The position numbers were made by a program, and so were the translations under genes. 64,000 bases of DNA from NCBI GenBank assembly GCA_036389395.1, contig DASVPY010000014.1, positions 24,876-88,875 of the forward strand, written 5' to 3'. Of the stretch, positions 31,250 to 39,055 are shown piece after piece. The notes under the pieces are model-generated. The model had not been told where the DNA came from, ran no database searches, and saw nothing but the letters and a program-made list of their open reading frames with translations. How positions within the stretch are numbered: position 1 is the first letter of the stretch; the number at the start of each line of letters is the position of its first letter. The stretch comes from QHXQ01 sp036389395 (GTDB lineage Bacteria > Acidobacteriota > Blastocatellia > Pyrinomonadales > Pyrinomonadaceae).

Positions 31250-32287
31250 ATGAGTATCGTTACCAGGTTCTTGTTCTACCTGTCTAAAACCGACCGGGAA
31301 CTGATCGGCCTCTGCTCGAACACGGCTTATAAGACTCAGAGCGGCAACGGCATCTTCGTGCTCATCGTCGGCATCTTCGCCTTCTCTTCCGCCTCCTACG
31401 CCCTACGCACCGCGCTCGGGGCCAACCGGCTCGCCTTCGTCGTCGCGGCGGTCTACGCCACGTTGATTATGTTCATCGACCGGGAGATAGTGTCCGCGAC
31501 GAGCAAGAACAGGGGCATGGTCGCGACGCGCCTCGGGCTGGCCGTCTTCATCGGCCTGGTCGTCTCCGTGCCAATCGAGTTGCGGATTTTTGAGAAGCAG
31601 ATAAACCAGGAGCTGAGGCGCATCCAGAACACGAACAACTCGCCCTACCTCGCCCGCAAGCAGCAGGCCGAGACCGAATACCGGGGCCGCGTCCAGGCTG
31701 CGGCGCAGTACGTCCAGGAATTGGAAAAGGAGATCAGCCAGCTCCAGGATCGCCTGACCAACGAGGTGCTGCAACCGGATCGGCAGATACCGGGCGTCGC
31801 CGCCGGCACGGGGCGGCCCGGCGAAGGGCCGGTGTATCGTCGGCTCCAAGCCCAGATCGAGGAGAAGAAGAACCAGCTCGCGCAGGCCCGTGCGGAGCAG
31901 CGCAAACTGGAAGGCGAAGAGGCGCAAGTCCTGGCGCGCATCGCCGCCGAGTACCAGCAGCAGGAACTCCCCGAAGCCGACGATCTGCTGTCGCGCTACG
32001 TCGCCCTCGGCGCGGTTAAACAAGACCCGCTGCGCGGCTGGGACGCCTTTGCCATGGCCTGGGGCGTGCGCCTGTTGCTCATCATGCTGGAGCTGACGCC
32101 GGCCCTCATCAAGGTGCTGCAAGAAGAGAACGAGTACGACGCCCTCGTCCGCGCGACCCGTCGGCGCAGCATCACGCGGATTTACGCCATCGCCAACGAC
32201 CACATGGAGCAACTGACGCAGAACGGCGGGCAGAACCCCACCCCGACGCTGCTGGGGCAACTGAAAACCGATCCCCTGACATCTTGA
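31250..32287 (+). CDS. DUF4407 family membrane protein
   Basis: 345 residues. It opens with RFLFYLSKTDRELIGLCSNT, typical of DUF4407. Membrane helices lie at about 34-52 (GIFVLIVGIFAFSSASYAL), 60-80 and 92-112, and a fourth at about 262-282 (GVRLLLIMLELTPALIKV). Between the third and fourth helices is a long charged coiled coil (about 115-240), and two short conserved motifs flank it (FIDREIVS before, ELTPALIKV after). The family is of unknown function and has been seen next to conflict and signalling genes. It is last in the + strand operon, with GTGAGG shortly before its ATG. It is the only integral membrane protein of the operon and so the likely membrane anchor or pore candidate. The pore idea is speculation. 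Confidence 0.8.
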   Translation: MSIVTRFLFYLSKTDRELIGLCSNTAYKTQSGNGIFVLIVGIFAFSSASYALRTALGANRLAFVVAAVYATLIMFIDREIVSATSKNRGMVATRLGLAVFIGLVVSVPIELRIFEKQINQELRRIQNTNNSPYLARKQQAETEYRGRVQAAAQYVQELEKEISQLQDRLTNEVLQPDRQIPGVAAGTGRPGEGPVYRRLQAQIEEKKNQLAQARAEQRKLEGEEAQVLARIAAEYQQQELPEADDLLSRYVALGAVKQDPLRGWDAFAMAWGVRLLLIMLELTPALIKVLQEENEYDALVRATRRRSITRIYAIANDHMEQLTQNGGQNPTPTLLGQLKTDPLTS

Positions 32288-32290
32288 CGC

Positions 32291-32306
32291 CGGCGGCGCG
32301 CCGCCG
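32291..32306. terminator. GC-rich palindrome between convergent genes
   Basis: A perfect 16-bp palindrome (CGGCGGCGCGCCGCCG) lies 3 bp after the DUF4407 stop and 13 bp before the stop of the convergent GT39 gene. It may slow or end transcription from both sides, but no U-tract is seen. Confidence 0.4.
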
Positions 32307-32319
32307 ACTTAAAGAAACG

Positions 32320-33861
32320 TCAGCGGGCGGCGCGGGTGGCGTCCGTCTGTCGGGCGAAGTAAATCTGGTAGCCGCCGCGGTCGAAGACGAGGTCGTAGCG
32401 GGCGAGGGTGCGGGCGACGTGGTCGGCGAGCGCCGGCTCGGTCGTGCGCCAGCCTTTGAAGTTCTCGGCGTAGATTTCTTCGACGACGATCACGTCGGGG
32501 CGCAGGCCCGTGTAGTAGCCGAGCCGCGTGTCGTCCGCCAGCGCGCGGTCGAAGCCGAGACCGAAGCCCATGTCGCCGGTCGCCATCACGAGCGTCTGCG
32601 GCGTCGTGCGCTCGCGCAGGAAGGCGACCGCCGGTGCGTAACCCTGCCGGTACGTGTTCACCTTCATGCGGTAGAGCAGCCCGCCCGCCTGCACCGTGAG
32701 CAGCCCCGCCACGCACAGCCCCGTGAGCCAGCGCGGCACGACGCGCCGCCGCCAGCACCAGCACAGCCAGACGGCGAGCAGCGCCGTGTAGAGCGGCACG
32801 ATGTGGACGAGGTAATAGTAGAGCTTCTGTCCGTCCACGACCGAGAGCGCGACGAAGTAGATGAGCGTGAGCCACAGCAGCACGCGGACGTGACGCGCTG
32901 TGCGTAAGGGCCGCACGAACAACACGCCGAGGAGCGCGCACGCGTAAGCGACGAGCACGAGGCTCTTCAAGATGATCGGCCCGGTGTGCCCGGCCGAGTG
33001 CGCGCCCAACCCGTAGGCGGTCGCGTAGCGGCGCGTCAGCTCCCACTTCAGACCGAGCCAGGGGTGCGTCAGCGCCGACGCGCGCCCGCCCGTCGTCGCG
33101 TTCCCCTTGAACTGCGTCAGGAACGTCGCCGGCTCCTGGCCGATGTACGCGCCCCACGCGACCGCGCCGATTAGATACGGCGTGAACGCGACGGCCAGGT
33201 GCGTCCAGCGCAGCCGCGCGCGATCAAGGTAGAGCGTGACGAACAGCAGGCCGAGGAACGTGAGCGTGCCGCCGTGCGGGTGCGTCAGGCCGCTCAGGCA
33301 GGTCAACGCCTGACCGGCGAAGACGGCCAACGTCAGGTTGCGCTCGCGCCAGTGCAAGTACGCGGCGTAGGCCGACAGACCGAGGGCCGCGCTCATCATG
33401 TCCATCCGGCCGAACGAGGCGGCGCTGACGAAGACGTAGTCCACGGCGAGCAGCGCCGCGGTCAAGAGCGCGAGCCGCGCGTCGCCCGAAAGACGCTTGA
33501 GCGCGTAGTACCACGCGGCGAGCGCGACGAGACTCCACGCCGCCTCCATCAGCCGCGTCTTGAAGAGGCCGAAGCCGAAGAGTTTGTACCAGCCGGCTTC
33601 GGCGAGCAGCCCCAGCGGCATGACCCAGTAGGTGTGCCGCTCGATGCCGCGCAGCCAGTCTTCGCCGGTGCGCAGGACGGTCGTGCCCATGAAGCCGTGC
33701 GCCGCCAGATTCCAAGCCGGGTTGGCGAACCACGCCTCGTCGCTCCAGGGCCGGCGCGTCAACGCGCTGCCCGCGGCCAAGGCGAGGCACACGAGCATGA
33801 CGACGGCGAGCGCCGCGCGGCGACCCCGCGCGCTTTCGAGCCATGTGGGTGGCGCTTGCAT
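32320..33861 (-). CDS. GT39-like (ArnT/PMT-type) membrane glycosyltransferase
   Basis: 513 residues from the ATG at 33859-33861; the frame stays open for another 700 bp through the upstream gene but that part is an out-of-frame reading of the beta-helix gene. About ten to twelve membrane helices are present. The first loop carries the GT39 acidic motif (RPWSDEAWFANPAWNLAAHG, Asp41-Glu42), which in ArnT and protein mannosyltransferases binds metal and acts in catalysis. A periplasmic C-terminal domain is at about 410-513. Such enzymes transfer sugar from a polyprenyl-phosphate donor to lipid, protein or polysaccharide outside the inner membrane. It is 8 bp after the second beta-helix gene and is last in the second EPS block. 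Acceptor and sugar unknown. Confidence 0.82.
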   Translation of the reverse strand: MQAPPTWLESARGRRAALAVVMLVCLALAAGSALTRRPWSDEAWFANPAWNLAAHGFMGTTVLRTGEDWLRGIERHTYWVMPLGLLAEAGWYKLFGFGLFKTRLMEAAWSLVALAAWYYALKRLSGDARLALLTAALLAVDYVFVSAASFGRMDMMSAALGLSAYAAYLHWRERNLTLAVFAGQALTCLSGLTHPHGGTLTFLGLLFVTLYLDRARLRWTHLAVAFTPYLIGAVAWGAYIGQEPATFLTQFKGNATTGGRASALTHPWLGLKWELTRRYATAYGLGAHSAGHTGPIILKSLVLVAYACALLGVLFVRPLRTARHVRVLLWLTLIYFVALSVVDGQKLYYYLVHIVPLYTALLAVWLCWCWRRRVVPRWLTGLCVAGLLTVQAGGLLYRMKVNTYRQGYAPAVAFLRERTTPQTLVMATGDMGFGLGFDRALADDTRLGYYTGLRPDVIVVEEIYAENFKGWRTTEPALADHVARTLARYDLVFDRGGYQIYFARQTDATRAAR

Positions 33862-33869
33862 CGTGGGTG

Positions 33870-35450
33870 TTAGAAGGCTTGCGGCAGTTCGTCGGCGGGC
33901 GCGCCCGCGCTCAGGCGGCGCGCGGGGCTGTCGGGGCGCAGGCGGAAGTCGCCCGCGCGCCAGTTGACGAAGCCGACCGCGTCGAGCGTGGCCGGGTAGA
34001 GGTTGCGCCCCGCGCCGGCGAACGACGCGCCGCCGACGATGAGATTGTCGCTGATCTCCGCCCCCGGAAAATAGAAGCGGACGCTGTCGGCGTCGGGCGC
34101 GCGCCCGTCGCCGTGGAAGCCGTACTCGTTGTGCCGGACGACGTTGCGCCGGAAGACGAAGCCCGCGGTCGGTCGCCCGAAGGCCGTCGTGATGCTGCCC
34201 GAAGTCAGGATCGTGTTCTGCTCGACTGTGAGGCCGTCCCACTCGGTCACGACGAGGAACTTGCCGCCCGCGCCCCAGCGCGTGTCCACGTCGGCGAACA
34301 GGTTGTTGCGGATCGTCAGGCGGTGGCCGCCGCGCCCCTCCGCGCCGTAGACCTGGAAGCAGTTGGCCGCGTTGCGCACGACGTTGCCGACGAACTCGAC
34401 ATCTTCGACCGTGGCGTCGGGCACTTTGCCGTCTTCGCTGCGCACGGTGAAGAGGACGGCCGTGCCGTCCTGCGCGCTGGCCCAGGTGTTGGTGAACAGG
34501 TTGCCCTCGACGCGTACGCGGCGCGCGTTCTTCAGCTCGAAGTGGTTCTTGACCGACCAGCCCTCTTCGCGCCACGCGAGTGGCTTGTTGAAGTGGTTGC
34601 CGCGGACGCTGATGTCGGCGGGCACGACCTTGAGGCGCGGCGTCGCGCCGCCGAACATGACGCCCTCGGCCGCCGCCTCGATGTAGTTGTTCGTGATCTC
34701 GAAGGGGCCTGGGCCGCCCCAGCCGCAGAGCGCTTGGCTCTCGTCGCCGCGCCGCTTGATGTCGGCGAAGTAGCTGTTGGTGACTTTGACTGCGCGCGCG
34801 TTCAGAGCGATGCCGCGCCGCTGCCCTTCCTGCGCGTCGCCGTGGACGTAGCAGCGGTCGAACTCTATGTCGTGCGGCAGCGCCGCCTCGGTCTCCTCCT
34901 GCCCCGTGCCGAGTTGAATGAGGTTGCCGTTGCCGCCGACCGTGGGGCCGAACTCGACGGCGACGAAGCGGAAGTGGTGCGCGCCCGCGGCGGCGTTGAC
35001 GACCGGCTCACCGGCGACGCCGCCGACGAGTTTGGGGAGCGCGGCGGCGTGGCGCGCGGGGTCGAGGCGCGCGCCGGGCGCGGGCAGTTGCGCGTCTGCG
35101 GCCGCGGAGCGGACGGTGACGAAGGCCGCGCCGGTTTTGTTGGGCAGGCGGAACGCGCCGCGGTAGGTCGCGCCCGCGGCGAGCAGGATCGTGTCGCCGG
35201 GGCGCGCGCGGTCGAGCGCCGCTTGCAGGTCGCCGCCCGCGCGCACGTTGATGACATTGCCGCCCGCGTTCGTCGTGCTAGTTGGCTGCGCGCTGGTCGG
35301 CGGCGCATCGCTCGTCGGCGTCGCGCGCCGCGGGCGCACGTGCTGCCCCGCGCAGGCCAGCGCGAGACACAGCGCGAGCGCCGCGCCCAAAGTGATCCGA
35401 CGGACTCTCTTGCGCGCGTCGCTCGTCATCCGCTGAGTCGCTTTCGTCAT
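33870..35450 (-). CDS. Secreted beta-helix lipoprotein, paralogue of the 14900-18247 product
   Basis: 526 residues. The ATG at 35448-35450 overlaps the methyltransferase stop (ATGA), which supports this start over the Met at codon 8. A signal peptide ending in LCLALACAGQ gives a lipobox-like LAC. A right-handed beta-helix follows (about 60-490): GDLQAALDRARPGDTILLAA, AAGAHHFRFVAVEFG, YCYVHGDAQEGQ-type turns and IRGNHFNKP. It aligns over its whole helix with the larger protein at 14900-18247 (shared LQAALD.A.PGDTI.LAAGATY.G and G.HHF.FV.VEF), but lacks the TP linkers and C-terminal domain. It has no riboswitch and lies inside the EPS operon between methyltransferase and GT39 genes. A polysaccharide-binding or lyase role is likely but unproven. 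Confidence 0.8.
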   Translation of the reverse strand: MTKATQRMTSDARKRVRRITLGAALALCLALACAGQHVRPRRATPTSDAPPTSAQPTSTTNAGGNVINVRAGGDLQAALDRARPGDTILLAAGATYRGAFRLPNKTGAAFVTVRSAAADAQLPAPGARLDPARHAAALPKLVGGVAGEPVVNAAAGAHHFRFVAVEFGPTVGGNGNLIQLGTGQEETEAALPHDIEFDRCYVHGDAQEGQRRGIALNARAVKVTNSYFADIKRRGDESQALCGWGGPGPFEITNNYIEAAAEGVMFGGATPRLKVVPADISVRGNHFNKPLAWREEGWSVKNHFELKNARRVRVEGNLFTNTWASAQDGTAVLFTVRSEDGKVPDATVEDVEFVGNVVRNAANCFQVYGAEGRGGHRLTIRNNLFADVDTRWGAGGKFLVVTEWDGLTVEQNTILTSGSITTAFGRPTAGFVFRRNVVRHNEYGFHGDGRAPDADSVRFYFPGAEISDNLIVGGASFAGAGRNLYPATLDAVGFVNWRAGDFRLRPDSPARRLSAGAPADELPQAF

Positions 35451-36325
35451 GCGCCCGCCGCGTCTCGCTTGCGCTCGAAGACGAACTCGTTGCAGCCGAG
35501 GCCGACGCCGCCGCAGTGGAGTTTGGTGAGCGTGAAGCCGCGCGCCTTGTAGAAGTCGAAAATCTGTTCGGGCGTGGCCACTTCATACGGGTAGCCGCCG
35601 ACCCAGTCCACTATGTCGCGCCAGTGGCTCATGCCGCGGTCGCCCTGCCCGTACTCCGTCCAAGTGCGCACGTAGTCGAGCGGCCGGCCGCGCACGAGCG
35701 CGCGCGCGAGCGCCTTCCCTTCCTCCGGCGCTGAGACCGCGAGCGCGAAGGGCACGCGCAAGGGCCGCGGCAGGCGGTTGTACGCGCGTTTGATCCAGTG
35801 CCAGCGCCGCGCCTGCGTGCCCGTGTCGTTGTAGATGGCGACGAACAGCTTGCCGCCCGCGGCGACGGGCAGCGCCGCGTGTTCGAGCGCGCGCCACATC
35901 GCGCCCGTGTGGTGCAGGACGCCCCAGGAGTAGACCACGTCGAACGTGCCGAGCGCGCGCACGTAAGTCTCGTCGAGCGCCGAGCCTTCTTCGACCGTCC
36001 AGTCCGGGTCGTCGGCGAAGTAGCGGCGGCGCAACTCGCGCGTGCAGGCGACCGACCGCGGGTCGTAGTCGAACGAGTGGACGCGCGCGCCCAGCCGCCG
36101 CGCCGCGAGGCTGAACAGCCCGCTGCCCGACCCGATGTCGAGGAAGCTGCGCCCGCCCAGGCTGGCGACTTCGAGCATACGCCGGAGCGACGCCTCGGCG
36201 GTCCCGATGCGCCGCTCGTCGAGCACGGCCAGGAAGCGCGCCCAGTTCGCGCCGAACTCGAACCGCTCGCCCCGCGCCAACTCGCCCGCGTGCGTCGTGT
36301 TCATTCTCGTCACGTCTTCCGTCAT
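35447..36325 (-). CDS. SAM-dependent class I methyltransferase
   Basis: 292 residues from the ATG at 36323-36325 (MTEDVTRMNTTHAG); a Met 7 codons later is also possible. Motif I is FLDIGSGSGLFSLAARRLGA (about 60-79), motif II VHSFDYDPRSV, and motif IV FDVVYSWGVLHHTGAMWRAL. Methyltransferases of this type with SWGVLHHTG are common in EPS and O-antigen loci and probably methylate a sugar. The gene follows the YdcF-like gene by 7 bp and overlaps the next start by 4 bp. Confidence 0.87.
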   Translation of the reverse strand: MTEDVTRMNTTHAGELARGERFEFGANWARFLAVLDERRIGTAEASLRRMLEVASLGGRSFLDIGSGSGLFSLAARRLGARVHSFDYDPRSVACTRELRRRYFADDPDWTVEEGSALDETYVRALGTFDVVYSWGVLHHTGAMWRALEHAALPVAAGGKLFVAIYNDTGTQARRWHWIKRAYNRLPRPLRVPFALAVSAPEEGKALARALVRGRPLDYVRTWTEYGQGDRGMSHWRDIVDWVGGYPYEVATPEQIFDFYKARGFTLTKLHCGGVGLGCNEFVFERKRDAAGA

Positions 36326-36332
36326 AAGGGTT

Positions 36333-37145
36333 TCAGTAGTGCAGCCGGTAATAGACGAGCTTGACGTACTCGCCCGCGACCATGCGCCAGCCGGCGGGGC
36401 TGAGCCACCACGTCCAGGCGGAGGGCGACTGCGCTCCGGCGGCCGTCTCAAGCCCGACGCGCACGTCGCCTTGCGCGAACGTGCGTCGGAGCGTCCACCA
36501 GGCGCGGCGCGAGTGATAGCCGGACGTGACGACGACGAGCGCGTGCCAGCCGCGTCCGCGCGCGTAGGCACTGAGCGCCGCCGCCTCTTCGTGCGTGCTC
36601 GTCACGCGGCCGGGCACGACCTCTATGGCCGAGGGCGGCACGCCCGCGCGGATGAGCGTCTCTTGCGCGCGCTCGACGAACATCATCGTGCGCTCGCGCT
36701 CGTGCGACCAGCCGCCCGGCTCGCCGTCGTTCGTCAGCACGACGCGCGCGGCGCGCCCCTCGCGGAACAGCCGCGCCGCCGTCTCGGCGCGCTCGCCGTA
36801 GACCTCGCCGCCGCTCAAGACCGCCACCGCGTCCGCCGCGCCTCCGAGCGGCGCGCGCACGATTAACCCACGCGCCGCGCCCCACGCCAACAGCGGCCAC
36901 GCGAGCAGGAGGAGGAGGAGCAGGGATGAGGGATGAGGGATGAGGGATGAGTTAGAAGACAGGAGCCGGGAGGCAGGAGCCAGAAGATGGAAGGCCGGAA
37001 GCCGGGAGCTAAGAGTCGGAAGCCGGGACGAAAAGCCGCCCCTTCTTCCGCCTTCCGTCCTGCCTCCTACTGCTGCCTGTCTCACCTTCCGGCCTCCGGC
37101 TCCTGACTCCTGGCTCCTGTCTTCCTCATCTCTCTCAGCCTTCAT
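36333..37145 (-). CDS. YdcF/SanA-like (DUF218) membrane protein with repeat-encoded N-terminus
   Basis: 270 residues from the ATG at 37143-37145, which has GAGGAAGGG directly upstream. Residues 1-77 are encoded by the intergenic repeat at 36915-37135 and are hydrophilic, then Ser/Leu-rich (PTLSSRLPAFHLLAPASRLL). A membrane helix follows (SLLLLLLLAWPLLAWGAA, about 74-91). The DUF218 domain is about 100-265 with VAVLSGGEVYGERAETAARL, LTNDGEPGGWSHERERTMMF, STHEEAAALSAYARG and VVVTSGYHSRRA. DUF218 proteins such as ElyC and SanA are linked with envelope polymer synthesis, possibly with polyprenyl carriers. It lies 10 bp after the AlgD-like gene. The odd N-terminus may be dispensable; a start just before the membrane helix has no visible ATG. 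Confidence 0.78.
   Translation of the reverse strand: MKAERDEEDRSQESGAGGRKVRQAAVGGRTEGGRRGGFSSRLPTLSSRLPAFHLLAPASRLLSSNSSLIPHPSSLLLLLLLAWPLLAWGAARGLIVRAPLGGAADAVAVLSGGEVYGERAETAARLFREGRAARVVLTNDGEPGGWSHERERTMMFVERAQETLIRAGVPPSAIEVVPGRVTSTHEEAAALSAYARGRGWHALVVVTSGYHSRRAWWTLRRTFAQGDVRVGLETAAGAQSPSAWTWWLSPAGWRMVAGEYVKLVYYRLHY
36915..37135. repeat. Large composite inverted repeat (GGGATGA and AGGAGCCAGAAG families)
   Basis: Four copies of GGGATGA (from 36923) precede CAGGAGCCGGGAGGCAGGAG (36960-36979) and AGATGGAAGGCCGGAAGCCG units. The right side (37041-37128) has the reverse units CCTTCCGGCCTCCGGCTCCT and GACTCCTGGCTCCTGTCTTC. On the - strand it is inside the reading frame of the YdcF-like protein. 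Confidence 0.8.
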
Positions 37146-37155
37146 CCCTTCCTCT

Positions 37156-38469
37156 TCACCAGCACAGCCCTTGGTAGTTGCCGCCCGTCGTGCGGTCGGG
37201 GAAGAGGCGGACGAGGTCAATGATTACCTGGTCGGGGCGCTTGAGTTGTTCGACTTCGCGGAACTCTTCCGCCTGGTTGCCGATGACGAGCACGTCCGCG
37301 GCCTCGACCACCTCGGCGACGCTCGCGCGCATCAGTTGCGCGATGTGCGGAATCTCGCGCTCGATGTACTCCTTGTTCGCGCCGAACAGCCGCGCCAGCG
37401 ACACGTCGCGGTCGTAGACGGCGAGTTGCATCCCCTTCCCGATGAGCGTCTCGATCAGCGTGACCAGCGGCGACTCGCGCAGGTCGTCCGTGCCCGCCTT
37501 GAAGCTGAAGCCGAGCACGCCGACGCGCCGCTTGCCCGTCGCCAAAATCAGCTCGACGGCGCGCTCGATCTGGCGGCGGTTGCTCGGCAGGATCGCCGCG
37601 AGCACGGGCACGTCCACGTCCGCCTCCTTCGCCTTGTAGCCGATGGCGCGCAGGTCTTTCGGCAGGCACGAGCCGCCGAAGGCGAAGCCCGGCTTGAGGT
37701 AATAAGGCGACAGGTTCAGCTTCGTGTCGGCGCAAAACACGCGCATCACTTCGTGGCTGTCTATGCCGAGCGCCTTGCAGACGTTGCCGATCTCGTTGGC
37801 GAACGAGACCTTCAAGGCGTGGAAACAGTTGCACGCGTACTTGACCATCTCGGCCGTCTTCACCGCCGTCACGTAGAGCGGCGCGTCCACCTCCGTGTAG
37901 AGCCGGCGCACGGCCGCCGCCGTGTCCTCTTCGTCCGCGCCGACGAGCGTGAACGGCGGCGCGTAGAAATCTTTGAGCGCCGTGCCCTCGCGCAAGAACT
38001 CCGGGTTGATGCAGACGCCGAAGTCCGCGCCCGCGCGCTTGCCCGAATAGACTTCGAGCGTCGGCACGACCAGACTCTCGACCGTGCCCGGCAGCATCGT
38101 GCTCCGCAGGACGACCGTGTGGCGTCTGGCCTTACGTTCCAGCGCCGCGCCGATCTCCTGGCAGACGCGCTTGACGTAGGTCAGGTCGAGCGCGCCGTTC
38201 GCGTGGCTCGGCGTGCCGACGCAGACGAGCGACACGTCAGACGCGGCGACCGCCTCGGCCGAGTCGGTCGTCGCGCGCAAAGCGCCGCCCGCGACCAGCT
38301 CCGCGATCAACTCGCCGACGCCGGCCTCGACAATCGGGCTGCGCCCCTCGTTGATGATCGCCACCTTCGTCGGGTTCACGTCCACGCCGACGACCTCGTG
38401 CCCCGCCCGCGCGAAGCACGCCGCCGACACGCAGCCGACGTAACCCAACCCGAAGACGCTCAGTTTCAT
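37156..38469 (-). CDS. Nucleotide-sugar 6-dehydrogenase of the GDP-mannose (AlgD) type
   Basis: 437 residues, full family length. The Rossmann motif MKLSVFGLGYVGCVSAACFA starts the protein, followed by CVGTPSHANGALDLTYV, the conserved NPEFLREGTALKDF, and EMVKYACNCFHALKVSFANE. The catalytic Cys is in KPGFAFGGSCLPKDLRAIGY (about 258-277), very close to the AlgD wording. The C-terminal UDP-binding-like domain has VGVLGFSFKAGTDDLRESPL. It makes a nucleotide-uronic acid by a four-electron NAD+ oxidation. The AlgD-like motifs favour GDP-mannose as substrate, though UDP-glucose or UDP-ManNAc cannot be excluded (wecB is also present). The EPS is therefore probably acidic. It is upstream of the YdcF-like gene in the same operon. 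Confidence 0.9.
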   Translation of the reverse strand: MKLSVFGLGYVGCVSAACFARAGHEVVGVDVNPTKVAIINEGRSPIVEAGVGELIAELVAGGALRATTDSAEAVAASDVSLVCVGTPSHANGALDLTYVKRVCQEIGAALERKARRHTVVLRSTMLPGTVESLVVPTLEVYSGKRAGADFGVCINPEFLREGTALKDFYAPPFTLVGADEEDTAAAVRRLYTEVDAPLYVTAVKTAEMVKYACNCFHALKVSFANEIGNVCKALGIDSHEVMRVFCADTKLNLSPYYLKPGFAFGGSCLPKDLRAIGYKAKEADVDVPVLAAILPSNRRQIERAVELILATGKRRVGVLGFSFKAGTDDLRESPLVTLIETLIGKGMQLAVYDRDVSLARLFGANKEYIEREIPHIAQLMRASVAEVVEAADVLVIGNQAEEFREVEQLKRPDQVIIDLVRLFPDRTTGGNYQGLCW

Positions 38470-38514
38470 AAAAGCTTGTCCGTTGTCCTTGGTCAGTTGT
38501 CCGTTGTGCTCGAC

Positions 38515-38781
38515 TCAGTCGTAGAACTCGCTGCGGTGGCCGACGCGGATTACGGTCACTTCGCGGGCGGCGTCGTCGATCCGATAGCCGACGCGCCAGT
38601 CGCCAACGCGGACGCGCCACACGCCCGGCTCGCTCTTCACGCTTAAGCAGCCTGCGGGTCGGGGGTCTTGGGCCAGAGCGTCAATGACCGGGGCAATGCG
38701 GCGGCTGGTCGGCGGGTCGAGCTTTGAGAGGTCTCTGCGGGCGCTCTTCGTGACGAAGATGGCGTAGGGCGCGCTACTCAT
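38515..38781 (-). CDS. RelE/ParE-type toxin
   Basis: 88 residues from the ATG at 38779-38781, whose region overlaps the antitoxin stop by 8 bp. The RelE fold is seen in YAIFVTKSARRDLSKLDPPT, a middle helix region RIAPVIDALAQDP, then LSVKSEPGVWRVRVGDWRVG and a final strand (YRIDDAAREVTVIRVGHRSE). RelE toxins cut mRNA on the ribosome; the Arg in WRVRVGDWRVGYRI and the C-terminal Tyr are typical. It follows its antitoxin and lies between EPS genes. Confidence 0.85.
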   Translation of the reverse strand: MSSAPYAIFVTKSARRDLSKLDPPTSRRIAPVIDALAQDPRPAGCLSVKSEPGVWRVRVGDWRVGYRIDDAAREVTVIRVGHRSEFYD

Positions 38782-38968
38782 CGAGCTTGCCCTCGCGGAC
38801 GAGTTCGGCGCGGACTTCAGACCAGGGGACGCGTTCCTCGTCTGCCGTCTCGCGGGCGACGCGGCCCAAGTGTAAGTCTTCCAGAATGTCTTCGTACTCG
38901 TCAATAGGCACGATGACCGCCGTCCTGTGCCCCTCGGCATCGGTGATGAATTGTACGTTCTTAGACAT
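38774..38968 (-). CDS. Phd/YefM-like antitoxin
   Basis: 64 residues, ATG at 38966-38968. MSKNVQFITDAEGHRTAVIV then PIDEYEDILEDLHL is the pattern of short RelB/Phd-type antitoxins of RelE toxins: an N-terminal beta-strand dimerisation part and an acidic helix that covers the toxin. The C-terminus (SEVRAELVREGKLDE) is also typical. The gene overlaps the toxin by 8 bp, so translation is coupled. Confidence 0.82.
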   Translation of the reverse strand: MSKNVQFITDAEGHRTAVIVPIDEYEDILEDLHLGRVARETADEERVPWSEVRAELVREGKLDE

Positions 38969-38969
38969 G

Positions 38970-39055
38970 GTTCGTAGCTTACGGCTTTCGCTCGGCCGGC
39001 GTCTAGCCTTCACTTTCGACTGCGCCCACGGACACCGGCCAACGGACGACTGACT
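38970..39055. repeat. Short tandem units of the AACGGACGACTGACTACGG family
   Basis: ACGGACGACTGACTACGGAC (39044-39063) and ACTACTGACCAACG are tandem variants of a CGGACnACTGAC unit. Related units (TTGTCCGTTGTCCTTGG, TCAGTTGTCCGTTG) occur in the gap after the AlgD-like gene start at 38476-38505. Together they bracket the toxin-antitoxin pair. Confidence 0.55.

Noticed and set aside
33862..34575. Upstream extension of the GT39 frame
   Set aside because: It is Arg-rich and lies wholly within the beta-helix gene on the same strand in another frame. The protein begins naturally at the ATG at 33861.
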